A stretch of DNA of 64,000 bases. It comes from Varroa destructor (taxonomy: Eukaryota; Arthropoda; Arachnida; Mesostigmata; Varroidae). Position numbers and translations under genes: made by a program. The first letter of the stretch is position 1. Each line of letters starts with the position of its first letter. Positions 26,781-39,188 of the stretch are shown here, one piece after another. Under the pieces are notes generated by a model. It worked only from the letters and a program-made list of their open reading frames with translations, did not search any database and was not told the DNA's origin. Where the stretch lies: the NCBI RefSeq assembly GCF_002443255.2, contig NW_019211458.1, positions 31,271,319-31,335,318 on the forward strand. The letters run 5' to 3'.

Positions 26781-28450
26781 GGTTCAAGTTCACAAACGGC
26801 TTCTGGTTTCCAAATTTTACAAATGCTTTTCGGCAGCTGCTGCTGCCACTGCCGCTTCCATAGTTTCGCCAGTCTTCTCATGCTGTTGATGCTTGATGCC
26901 CTATAGACATGACCTCTGCTGCCAGTGTTATCGTAGACAGAGGTAAGTAATATGCTATACCGACTGCGTACGACACACATAGACGCCGGCACATGTAGGG
27001 CTGGGGGAATCACATTACGACAGTGACTTTGAAGAACTGCGACGCAGAGGAATACGATTAGTAATTTACCACTGTTTCTGCCCAACAGTTGCCCGATCTC
27101 CTGTTTGGCGTGAGATTGATTCGGGCCGAAACCCGTTTACCTGATACCGCCCCGTGAACCGCTTGACGAAGGCTTGGCCAGCATAGAGCTCAACCGCCTT
27201 CAGCCCGCGATATAGTTTCCGAGAACTAATCATCGTTAAGCACATAATCTTGCTTTTCAAAAAGGAGTAAGTCGCCTTTAACCGCACGACGCTTCATTGC
27301 TCAAAACCTCGTTTAAATTTTGGAGCCACTGTCTGCCAACAGAAGCCAAGCGTCACCGCCAATGAGTAGTTTTCTTTTCGCGTGCGTTTTTCGATCTTTT
27401 TGGGGAGGGAGTGTTCGGCAGCACAGCAGAAATCACCGACATGGTGACTACAAAGTGGCGGATGTACGTCAAGGGTTGTAAGGAACTGAGCGAACTTGGC
27501 AGAGGGTAAAACGATAAGTGAGCCGTAGTAACGAAAACCAGCAATGATAGTCTCAATAGCAGTAGTAGCAAAATGTCTGGGTAACAGAATCACATAAAAA
27601 TTTGTTAAGAGTGACTAAACTACGGTTCAGTAAGACAACGAAGAAAAAAGCTCGAGGCCGAAAACGAATGACAGCGCGGATGTACCAAAGAGAAAATTTC
27701 CGGCTACCGCTACTGCTGTTTCTATCATTGCTTTGCTCAAAATAATTCCTGTTCGGCTTTTGTCAGCACAACAACCATGACAACGATGATAATGACGACG
27801 ACGACGACGACAACAACAACAACAATAAGGAAAGCCCGGCAGTGTGGTTAATAGTGATACTGACGACGTTGTTTGTCGTTATCGAGAGGGCGCTTGGTAA
27901 CAAAAATCCGGGGGAGATTTCCCCTAAATGGGACCTTGGCGAAGAGGTGGTGAGTTTTACATCACAAGCTGCCGCGTAGAGGTTCTCAGGACAACGATAA
28001 ACGAAGAAGGTTCTCTTTAGTTTTGTCTGACTCCGCTCGTTGGCTTGCTGCATTCGCTGGCGATCCCCGGAAGGCGTTTTTCTCATTCCTATTATCCACT
28101 GCTACCCGTCGTGGTGAATACCACCCACGCCCGTGTTTGGCGGTTGCGTTTCTACCTCGAATTGGACGGCGATTAACTAAAGGACGACGTGAATCGTATA
28201 ACTGGCATTGCAATTACTGCTGCTACGGTTGCCCTTACAGGCGATGGTATCGGAGACGAGCTTTTAAGCCGTTTGCGCTTTATGGAGGATCACTACTGCG
28301 GGAAGAGTCCCGTTCAGACGAATCTAAGGGAGCAGATCACGACACTATTGGATAGCCCGCGCTATGGTTTGTTTTTAGGCGCGGTTCCCGCCGCTGACGT
28401 CTGTACTGCGCCAGCCTGATGACATTTCACTTACCGACTACTTTGACTTT
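26781..28450. other. GC-richer island with triplet repeats, no gene assigned
   Basis: GC content is higher than in the flanks, with cagctgctgctgcc near 26,833 and a GAC/CAA tract at 27,794-27,828. Several frames of 72-119 codons occur on both strands and overlap each other, and none carries a family motif. It could contain untranslated or non-coding exons. I cannot define any splice structure. Confidence 0.35.
27794..27828. repeat. GAC then CAA triplet microsatellite
   Basis: About six gac units change directly into about five caa units, preceded by degenerate gatgataatg triplets. Confidence 0.9.
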
Positions 28451-30714
28451 TTTTTCCTTTATAGAACCCCAGTTTTTTGTATCTCTGTGTGTGTTCTTTG
28501 TCGACGGATTGTGATCGGTTGTTGTTCTATTTTCAACAAGCTCAGATTATCATTGTCGCCGTCGTCATCAGCATTATCATGATCACTAAGTGGTTATAGT
28601 TATGGCGATTGCCCTACTGTCAAAAGCAGCAATAATATTGTGAAATTCGAGGAATCGTGCTCGTCATTTTGCTTTGAAAAAGAAAACGGAAACATTAAAA
28701 GACCGGAGCATCAAAGTTGTTTATTTAGAAGAATGAAATACTTTTTCTGGCTACAATAAACACAAAACCATAACAATGACAGTACTAGTTACTATGCAAA
28801 TGAGAGCATTGTCTAGGACTTGCGGGAACTTCGCTATTTTTTTGGTTTAATCAAATTAAAACTTTGATCGAGTACCCTGATTGTCGGCGTGTAACACGAT
28901 ATTGGAAAGGACGTCGGATGGGGCATTAGGATAATAATGATAATCGCTCGATCTAACGTCGAATGTGCTCGAAAAATGATGTTGACTAAAAAGTAACACA
29001 CTTCAATTCTACGGAAACGGTTCGTTTTCTATTTTGTCGGGATCGTGATTTTTGGTTGGCATATTGTTTTATATATCATACCGAATCCTGTGGTGGCAAA
29101 TCAGCGCAGTCTGTATGCACATACATTACACAAATAACGTTACATAACAGAAACGAGATTCTGAGACGTGATCTGCTGTTTGGGTTGCTAGTCTGAGTCA
29201 TCGAAACGTTCTGAACGGAGAATTATCGTTTAGCAGACGCTTGAACACCTGTGAGATCTTGCTTCACAACTAGAGCTTATGCCGTAAATGTGAATTTTCC
29301 AATATATAAGTGCCTAAAGTAATGGATTACCGGAACCAATCCTTCTCAATACGCCTTTCATTGACAAAATCTACTTTTGCTAGCATTTTAGGAAATACCA
29401 GCCGTCGTTGTCGGAACGCATTTTACCACCTAGTATCATCACCAGTGCTAATTTTTCACTCCCAGTCAGCAACAGACTGTTGATTTATTGCTATCTGTAG
29501 AGTCACTTGAATTGATCACTAGATGATGATAAAGATCTACTACTAATGTATCAGCCTGTATTGACTCGTTGAGCACCAAACGATCAGTTGAACTGGTGTT
29601 GTCTGCTCTAAGTGCAGGTAATTTACCACTATATTTTTGTATTGGGCAAGTAAGTAAGGTTCTTCGTTCTGCCTTTAGCGTCAGTTTCGTGGTCACCAAA
29701 AAAAGAGAGTTCCGATGTCATCGTGTGCTTGACGCACCCTACACTCTATAGATGCCCCGGTTCAGCACACGGGGCACAGAACACACTTCGATAACGAAAG
29801 GCGGTGCTGCTTCAGCGAAAGTAATATCAATTTCAGCATTGCAGCTATGCGGCTGGACGAGACGCCGGAAACGATCCGGTTACAGCGCGTTAATAGAAAA
29901 AGCTCGCCGGCCTTGTGTTCTGAATGAGGCCTGAACGCATGCTAGTAGCAGGCTTCATGTAGCTAATGTATGTATTTATACACGTAGAATATAATGCTTG
30001 CTTGCGGTAGCATCAGTCAGTGACGTTCAAGTCTACGGAACCTTCTATCCGGACAACGACTTCGTTCACATGCGGCAGTGTATACGACGATGGAATGGCC
30101 TATCGGTTTACTCAATTTGGTTTCGTAATTTCACATAAAGATAAGCTCTACAAGAACAAAAACCATTTAGACGTAACACTAACAACGACAATACAAGATA
30201 CGGCACCAATATTGGGACAGATTTTGGTGGGCTGTGTATCGAAACGGGCATGCGTTCACCCCCTGCTCTTGACACCAGAAGAAAACTAGCCTTTTCTATA
30301 ACAAAACAGCAAACTCGCCAAACAGCAGTTCATGAAATTTTAACGAAGATCAGTTATTATCCAATCTTGACGTGCTAGATGAACCCCCACGGAGGGTATA
30401 AACTTCCTCCACCTCAGATCCTGCCGCAAAAGAAGCAGAAGCAAGTTCTAGCACAGCCACAACGGAAAATCCATGGCAGTACCTACTCAAAAATTAATTG
30501 CTGCCGCCCAAAAGTGCCTGTCTAATGATCTTTGTGTTTCAATATGGGCTTTATTAATATGTTTTTAAGCAATTTGTCCGTATGATGTAACGGATTCTTC
30601 ACAGCGACCTCAAGTGCACTCCATGTGCCATACAAGTTAGAAAATTTTTTTCGAGGACAATAAAACAGCGGGTCGCTCAATTTTTCTGTAGTGATTTTTT
30701 TAATCTCTAGTGCA
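28451..30714. other. No gene seen
   Basis: Short frames only (up to 89 codons), without family motifs. Confidence 0.5.
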
Positions 30715-31110
30715 AAAATGAACCTTAGGTATGATCGCGAGCTGGCTCCCCGTATAGCAGATGTGCCCACTGTGACCAAACTTGGTTTGAGCAAAGGCCA
30801 AGCCACCAGTTTCTTCAGAAGGACGAAGTTATCACTGAAGACGTGTATTTGCATGTTCTAGCAGCTGTCGTGCAATCATAGATAACTGCGCGATCTGAAT
30901 GGGGACTTAGAGGCTTTTCTAACGAGGTGGTGCATTAGCTCATAGGGACAGTTGCTTGAGAGCACAAACGTATTTTGAAATGAGCTTATGTGGCCACCAA
31001 AGAGCCCAGATCCGAACTCGCTCGATGACACTATACGGAGTATAAGCAAGAATCCATTGAGCAAGTCTCGACATGCCGATGTTTACTTGTTCATTTTGCC
31101 TTTATCATAA
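30715..31110 (+). pseudogene. Tc1/mariner-superfamily transposase relic
   Basis: On the + strand the frame beginning at 30,985 reads LMWPPKSPDPNSLDD. This is the signature around the third catalytic Asp of Tc1/mariner transposases (family pattern WPxxSPDLNPLD). It continues as IRSISKNPLSKSRHADV to a stop at 31,108-31,110. About 220 bases upstream, in the same frame, VTKLGLSKG (from 30,775) resembles the VTKxGL segment of the same catalytic domain. In another frame KDEVITEDVYLHVL (30,819-30,860) resembles the segment that normally follows it. The frame changes and an internal stop show the gene is dead. No terminal inverted repeats were located. What is known is the DDE/D family pattern; assignment to a particular Tc1 lineage is not possible here. 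Confidence 0.65.
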
Positions 31111-34100
31111 AGGTACCAGTAGAATAGCAAAGAGAACTTTCGAAAAGACTCATCTGAAATCAGCGGTTTAGGGCTCGAACAGAGATGTTATTCGCGGTAA
31201 ATCGATCGGTTGCAGTGGGCACATTTTTGACGTGTGCCTAAAATTGCACTTGTTGTATTACCTAGATACAGCTTTAGAAGCAAAGCATAATAAAAGTTAC
31301 GATTTAGTTATATTGTTTGTATGTATAACTGCAGCCGCTTTTCACAGTATCCGTTCTACCTTAACATTGTCATATTGACGCACAGGTGTGCTTTGCTACT
31401 GTGTGCCGTTCATGGTATAGGTTATGGACTTGAGGGTTACTGCTCGATAAATCTTACATCCAATCAAACAGGCTTTGGATCTACGCACAAGCTTTATTTT
31501 CTTTGCGTATGTACAACCATAGCTATACGGTGGTGCCAACAATATTCTAATCGTAATATTTATTATAATTAGCCCCATAATTTTTATTAATAATAAAAAA
31601 AAAACTCCTAACATTTAAACTGTGGAAACCCTAGGTTTGCTCAAGCCAATCAATATTTTATCGCTATTATTTGAATGTTGTTGAATTTTGATATGATGAA
31701 CCATATTTCGTATAATGATAGCCAGATTTATATGTAACGTATACAATTAGCAAGTTAGAAATGCTTGAAAATAAACTAGAGCGGATAGGCTTAAGTGTTT
31801 AACATATGTGAGTGATATTTAACGGATCCGACACGCCATTTTGGTCAATACGTCGTGAGATGTGCTTGATCTGGCAGGTCCTAGCGGGTGATTTCACGAT
31901 ATATATATGTATGCTTTCTAGTTCCGTGTCGATGATCGGCTGCCCGGTGGGTCATTGACACGAGCTTAGTTTCTGCCATCTCTGGCGATTTAGAGTGAGT
32001 TTGTCGACCTGAATGTTTGTAGACCTGTTGTAGTTAACGTTGTCGTCCGTATCAGTTCTTCCTTCACGCGCCCTTTTCATTCGTCCATGTTTGACAAACA
32101 AGCTTGCTTGAGTTAAGTTGCATTAAGTAGTTTCTGACATGTAGTTAATAGACGTAGATGCGATGTCGTCGAAATAACCTTCAGATGTGCGAGGAGATTG
32201 GTATGGCCAATTGGCATTAAAACAAGGAGGGTAGCAAGCATGTGTGGGTACAGGTTCTTCACACATGCATGATTCTTTTAGAGACTTTTTGTTAGGCTTG
32301 CAATGTGTAAGGTTGAACGCCAGGGTAAAGGATAATCGAAAGCTGAATAGGGTAAAGCACAAAAACATTAATTTCCCAGAACTATATCAACAGATTAGAG
32401 CCAACTGCTTCTAGATAGTACAGCCTGTGGCATGATCTAGAGTACAAATAGATTGTTTGAATAAAAATATCTCCCTACTTTCGATCAAACCTACCAGGGC
32501 ATATTTTATGGCCAACAATTATGATCCCCATTTGAGCGGTGATTACCAGGAATGGAAGAAAACGTTCTAGCTGTACGTGCGTACTTTGTATAGCAAATAA
32601 TTAGCTATCATGTTAATCTACGAAGGACATGTACGAACAATATTAGATTAGTAATGACTAGAGCAAGAAGTACTGATAAACCAAAGCACATGGTTCCAAT
32701 GCGCCATGGTTTGCCATGATCGTTAAGCTGGCCTGAATTACCCACACCCGAGATGAGGTCCTATAGACGCCAAAGATCACAACTAGAGTCCAGTGCGTCC
32801 GTGAGCCTGAGTGCCATCCCACATACAGAAGCAAAAGTACCGCCCACTATCCTCGGATCCTCTAGATCTCATTCTGAACCATTATAGAAAGGAGTGCGAA
32901 GTAGCACTGGCATTCGTTCCGGGACAAGTACCGCACTGCCAATATGAGCATAATAGAAACCTCCTCAGTGACCCCAAAAAAGATTGGGTACATTGTTCGT
33001 TTGTTGATCGTACTATGCTCTATGCTTTGGATGCCGTGTAACCGGGTGTTCTTGTAAGCTCGTGAGTGAGTGTAAGTTCTTATATGCCTTTATTTCTATA
33101 AGTGTGCGTGTAGTGGCACGGTCTCAAGCACGGGAAGATCTTGCTTGCTGGCTTCAACGCAGTACAGAAGATAAAAGTCTATGGTCATATCATCATAGGA
33201 TGGTCGCGGTTGGCACGGCAGTATACAGAAGTTGCCCATTGTGAAAGGTCGTTTGGTCGCTGCGGCTCGCCTGCGAATTCAATGGTCTTGGATTGCGGCC
33301 AACAGTTCGCGACCTCCTTACCACAATTTGACGCGTAGCCTTCGTCCTTCTTCCTCTTCTTCGTTCCACGGAAACAGCTTTCACCTCATTTTTACGAAGA
33401 TTGTCGCTGACTTTTTGCGACATTTGGGCTTGCTAGTCGCTTCCACCCACTGTAGATGAGGTTCTCAAGTTGAAGGACGGAGGGACGAGCTGGGCTCGAC
33501 GAGATGTGGCGAGTCCTAGTCGAGTGACACCCCCTGCACTTACTAAAGGTCGCTCTACTGTGCGAAAAGTACGGCATGTACGATACTCCATATGTATTAG
33601 ATGGTTAACAGTTGTCGAATTGAAATTTGCAGTTTTCTGCAGAACGGTTGAACGTTAACTAGTGGGTTTAGCGCGATAATAATAAGAGGCAGACAGACTG
33701 TGTAGAAATGTTCGGCGCCATGGTGATGGGTGATCAGACATCTCAGGGGGTAGAAGTTTGCGGTACAGATAGGGGTTTGTAAATGGTTGTCTCTCTCATA
33801 CATTGCGAACTGTATGTGCGTAATAACGAAAGTGTAGTCGAAAACTAATAACGTCGTCTACGAGACATTTAATATTGATTGAAACAGAAATCTGGCTAGT
33901 TTTTAAATATATCTCTCACGAGTGCTCATTTCAAGCTATCAAATGCGGCCTAAAGATACATTTGCCGGTATATGCTACTGGTTTTTGACGACTCACCATC
34001 CCCGAAGTACCAAGTATATACTTTGTGAGTGCTTGTCACACTTCAGGTTATACCTTTATGGATGCGTTGTAACACTTCTTGGTAGAGCACTTTCCAGTAC

Positions 34101-37100
34101 GTTAAGCAACGATTCCTGCAATTCAGCAAGTTACAGAATTCAAAAAACTTTAATCCCATACAACTTATCTAAGACCACGCACATACATCGCATTTGCGAT
34201 TCACAATTGCGATAATAATGTTTTCGCTAGCTTGAGCGCCGGTCGCCGCATTTTCACTAATGCTATTTGGGATTTTTTTGTCACGTGCAGCATATGTGCG
34301 TGGATCAGGCTCCCGTTGTATGAGGATGTATCTATTCATGTGTTTTGCGCTCATTCGCGTCTCGGTCGCACAATCTATTCAGTGCACAACGTTAGTGCAA
34401 GTAGTATATATATATATATATACACGTATAATTACCTTTCTCGTTTAAGTGTGTTACCCGAACATATCACATCGCGAGTGTACAGCCACAGCTATACGGC
34501 GGTAACAACATTAATACACATGCATATATCGATGTGCGTGATGTATATATATGTTAGCATATATAATCTCGACCGTGTTTTGCCAAGCAGTGTGCACAGA
34601 ACTCGAATTGTGGCTTTCTCACTCCATCCGCAGTACAAGTTCCGGGCTCATTTTCCTGTGGGACGCGTTCCGATGTTCGTTTCGTCGCTCTCGTTCTTAG
34701 TCTCTGGCTTCACGAATGCACACCGCGCAAGACCACCCGGTTTTCTCCAGAGACCAGTCCTCCTTTTCGTTCGAAAACATCCCGTATGTGAACTGGTTGA
34801 TAGTCTACAGTATTCGGTGACGTAGGAACCTCGATTCATGGGGTTCATTTTTCCGAGAAGTGATTCGACTTGCGACTGCACCGATTCGTAGCACTGGTCG
34901 AGCTATTCGACGGTCTCCACCTCGAGACTGTCTGGTCCTCGCTATTTACTAACACTATCCTGTATTCTCGTACTAGTTAGTGGTGAAGTCCACGGCTGCG
35001 GGACCAGTGTACGATCCGTTCTACTGAGTCGACTCGTGCATAGACACTGCTGCTGGTTCTAATACTTCACTGTCGTCGCTTGCAGATACATCTGTCTGTA
35101 CGAGGACAGTTCTAACGTATTTGGCTCTGTTCATAGGCTCATACGTATGATAATGCGTAAGAATGGGGAAATCCAGTGGCGCAGACAAGCACGAGCTTCA
35201 GCCAAGTGGATCTTGACGAAGCGCTGAAGCGTACAGCTCCATCCCGGGCCGCGTTAAGCATCTACTTTTGGACGGGAATAAACTACTGGTGTGCGAACGT
35301 CGACAGGGAAGGCTCTGTGGCCTTTTCCAAGCTCTTTCTTCTGGCCTTAAGCCCACCATCCCTTTGGCACGTAATCTCATCGTGTTGGCAATGTAGTACG
35401 GATTCTTGGACAAAGGGAATCTGCAACGGAGTAATCAGGTGAGGAGTGGGTGGGATAAACATGCTGCAGGAACATTGCCCAACCAAGCATCGAGTGCAAG
35501 GTACGCACACGGTGACCTCATCGTCTTCGAATTATCTCTAGTTTGATTCTGCATATATGCATGAAGCTGTGGGCACAGAAAGCGAAGGAAATTCAACTGC
35601 ATACAGGTGAGCTCGAGAATTAGGGCGCTTCGCATGGAATTTCCGGGAATGCTTTCAGAGCCAACGTATGATCTTCGCGCGACATTTACAACTGTCGAGT
35701 ATTAAATTTGGAAACGTACTCACTGAATATTTTTAATGGGTACTAATAACACATGCACAGCACACATGGCACAACATGTGAGAGTAAACAAAATTCTTTA
35801 TGATAAGTATTCGCATTTATAGATTGATTTGGATTTAAAGTAGTTCGTACCACGAGCACTCTGATGTGTCTCTAGAGGTTTGACTTATTAAATCAAAAGG
35901 ATTACTTCTTTGATTCGAAACTAAATAGTCCTAATATCGTTATAATTCTATGGGACTATATTACATTCAAAATTCCGTTCTTTAGAAGCGGATGTGAACG
36001 GAGCGTTCCGCTATAGAAAGGGTCAGTTGTGATATATTCAGTTCATCGAACCAATTACTGTTTCGGTCGGCGGGCTATATTGGTATGGTAACATAAAAAC
36101 TCTATTTGTCTAAGGAGCTTTTTTTTCCCACTTTTAGATTGGTTATGGCGATCACTATATAGCATCACAGTTTTATAATAATTAGAACACGGTAATATGC
36201 TAAAAAAAACCAGTCTTCTTTTAGTCGTTTCAGTGTACGTATTAAAAAAATAATAATTAACTACCCGTGTTCTCTTTTTCTTTACAGTATATACAATTCC
36301 TATATATAAGCTTATTTTGATTACAAGCGTTTCTACGTTTACATCTTGCTTTGGCGCTTTCTTGTTTGGCCAAATACAGCGAGTTTGCCCAAAGCTCGAG
36401 TCAGCGACCGCAGACTATTTTCCATAGTGCTTATAGGCGGGCGTGGATGATCCATCTTTCAACTGATTTCATCCCGGTTTTCGCTGGTGGTAGCAGCGGA
36501 TTCGATCCGTCGATCGACAGCAGAAAGTAAAAGAAAAAAAGGAAACATTAAAGCCAGCCGCTTGTTCTTCCCTTTTCTTTCTTTCTTTTCTGTTTGTTTA
36601 AATGTGTTACATTACGCTAAAAGTAGTTCACCTCAAGTGTTATCGCTGGCAAACGAGGCTCATTTATTGTAGATAAACAAAAAACACCAAACAAACGCTA
36701 ATTTTCATGATCATAATGGCACGCGTAACCGCTTCTGGTATAAGCCACTTGGCAATGTGGATCAACCCTATCACTGACAAAAGAAGTGATAAATTCTATA
36801 AAAATTGGCCACCTGTAAAGCGTGACACCTGCGTTGTTTTACGTGTGCAGAAGGTGAATAAATCGACAGTAGGTCAATAAACGTTTGGTTTTAAATCTCT
36901 AAGTGACTAGCACAACCTTCGGATTACTCGAAAATGTATGGAAAAGACCGTCCGCCACGCATTCTTTCTGTTTAGCTGCATTTGATTACCTACCTACTTT
37001 CACGGCTTTCGATTAAAAATTACACGGGTTTTCACACATCGCAGTACCATGCCGCCGATAAGCATAATGTAAAATTCGGTGACTGTAAAAGAAAGTACTT

Positions 37101-38821
37101 TTATCGGATGCGAAGGAATACGTATTCTGTGAGCTGAAACACCTTCGTCCCTCGATTCTGTATCACCCTACTTCTACTGGGTTAACTAACTAACAGTTCA
37201 TTATGCCACTGTAATTGGTTTTGATATTCTATCTATTTGTCGTTCTTCGTACTTATTGTTGGCCTTCTTACGTTTAACATGGCTCATAACGCTTCTCGCT
37301 TGCCTCCCCTTTCACAACTCATCATTCTCTAGACTCAGCCACATCCATACAGATGTACTAAAAGCTCTCCCAAATAATCTTTTAGATCGAGTGGGCGGTA
37401 AAGTATCCAGAAAAGAGGCTTAACTCTTTCGGCACGAACATCAGTAACGAGCAAACACCTGATCGTGTTGTCAATAATAGCCTGTTTAGAAATTCCGAAC
37501 CGTATTATTTCACGTAAGTTCACGTCGAGCCCAAGTAGTGTTTTGGAACAAAGCGGAGATCGAACGATGAAGAAGTTAATACCCATCGAGCTGGCAGCTG
37601 TACGGTGTTTACATTGCATGTCCATATCTTTGAAGTACAATACTGAACTCTGTCGGACCCGTTTGGGTAGATCGACCTGTATGCGGTACATTTGGTTGGT
37701 GACTGATACCTGTAACGAATTGTTTTTTTTTTTTTCGTTTAAAAGCCATTTTGCAACCGTTTTGTACTGTTTGCGCTTACACCTATTATTAGTATTATTC
37801 TAATATGTCTCCTGTTTCATTTAGATATTTTTTACTCAGTTTTACCAGAAGCCTGAAAGTCTTTTATTCTAAGAATAAGAACAATAATTTTAAAGTAGAC
37901 CACTCAAAAGTAGCTAAATAATTTTGTTTATTACTATTTATTTCATTTTTACTACTAAACTTTACTTAACACAGCGCACACACAGAATATATTTGCTTGT
38001 CTGAATCCTTTTATTTTGATGAGCGTAGAAAAGCTTTTTTGCGTTGTTAAACATCGTGTGGTAATAATCAGCGTTTTTTTTTTTGCATTCCTCTTGCCGT
38101 AGTTATGGTACGGCAGTAAATGCGACATTATTATTACTTATGCTTTTCTCTTTGATGTTGTTATTGTAGACCCAGTCGTACAACCTTGCCAAATTATTGT
38201 TGTTGATGTTTTATTGTTTTTGTTGCTCACATTAGCTAGTGGAAAAGAAACAGGGGCAAAAAGTGAGATAAGCCCCCGAAAATAGAGAGACGATGATCGC
38301 GGTGCTTTGCTCCTGGGTGCTGAATCCGGTATTTACCTCTGTCCTACTTAATTTGGAATTCTGTTTTATTGTACGTAGGTACGTAGATGTACTTTGTGTG
38401 ATAGCCGAGAGTCACCAACAATGTGGGGTAGAACCGTCTTTGGTAGATAAGATGGCGCCAAAAGTCAGAGCAAATCAAAAGGAAAGTGGTGGGAGAGGGG
38501 GGAATGTCGGGAACGCCCTCTACGCGTATTTGTTGTGTCTGGTTGCGATGGGTGCTGCGCCGTCCGCATTTTGTCTGCTGTTTACGAATTCAGCATTTCA
38601 CCTAACAGCGCGACCGCGTTGTCTTCTCCATTACCCGTAACCGTAGTAGTGATCACAGCAGCCCTGGCAACAATTTGTAGTGCCGGCGTCCAGGGCCTAA
38701 ATGGTTTAGGAGTATATGCAGCTGTGTATAGGTGCTATTAGGACTGTTATGAGTGCGCGCACGAATGCTACTACACGTAGCGAACAGCAGGCGGACGAAA
38801 TTGAGACGAAAGAGCGAACTT
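31111..38821. other. No gene seen
   Basis: This is about 7.7 kb without a supportable gene. It has a TA run near 34,405-34,420 and GC-richer stretches at about 33,080-33,600 and 34,560-35,060. The 197-codon frame at 34,232-34,825 includes translated TA repeat (an Ile/Tyr run) and lacks any family motif, so it is not annotated as a gene. Confidence 0.5.
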
Positions 38822-38837
38822 CTGCTGCTGCTGCTGC
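38822..38837. repeat. CTG triplet microsatellite
   Basis: Five ctg units followed by gcgacg. It is one of several CAG/CTG tracts scattered through the window. Confidence 0.85.
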
Positions 38838-39143
38838 GACGATGTAACGCGGCAATTACGAGCTGCAGCACTGAGTTTGCTGTTGCTTAGACTAACAAAA
38901 GCTCATTTTGTTCATTTATGGATCTCCCTCTCTCTCTTTCTCTGTCTCCCCCTTCCTATTCAGATAACTTGTCGTTGTCCTTATCATTCGTTCACCTTCT
39001 CAGTGGAGCTGCTCAGTTTCCTTTGGATACTCCTTATCTAGTAACCGTGATATCATTATGCTAAATTTATAGTAATATATAACAAACAGTTCTGTAAAAC
39101 AACCGGACTAGCAAGGGTAGGCGCAATTATCAGATAATAAACA

Positions 39144-39188
39144 AGTGATACATGATACTAAGTAGGTTACTTAGTGTCATATATCACT
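39144..39188. repeat. Imperfect 21-bp fold-back hairpin
   Basis: The left arm (39,144-39,164) and right arm (39,168-39,188) are reverse complements at 19 of 21 positions with a 3-base spacer (ggt). In a + strand transcript one mismatch would become a U-G wobble and the other a C-A mismatch. Related actaagta/tacttagt words recur up to about 39,225. The very short loop argues against a standard microRNA precursor. A decayed palindromic element is an alternative. Confidence 0.8.

Noticed and set aside
30522..30854. 110-codon minus-strand frame
   Set aside because: It partly overlaps the + strand transposase relic (VTKLGLS segment) in antisense and has no motif of its own.
34232..34825. 197-codon + strand open frame
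   Set aside because: It contains an Ile/Tyr run that is simply translated TA repeat, overlaps a 62-codon frame on the same strand and other frames on the opposite strand, and has no domain or family motif.
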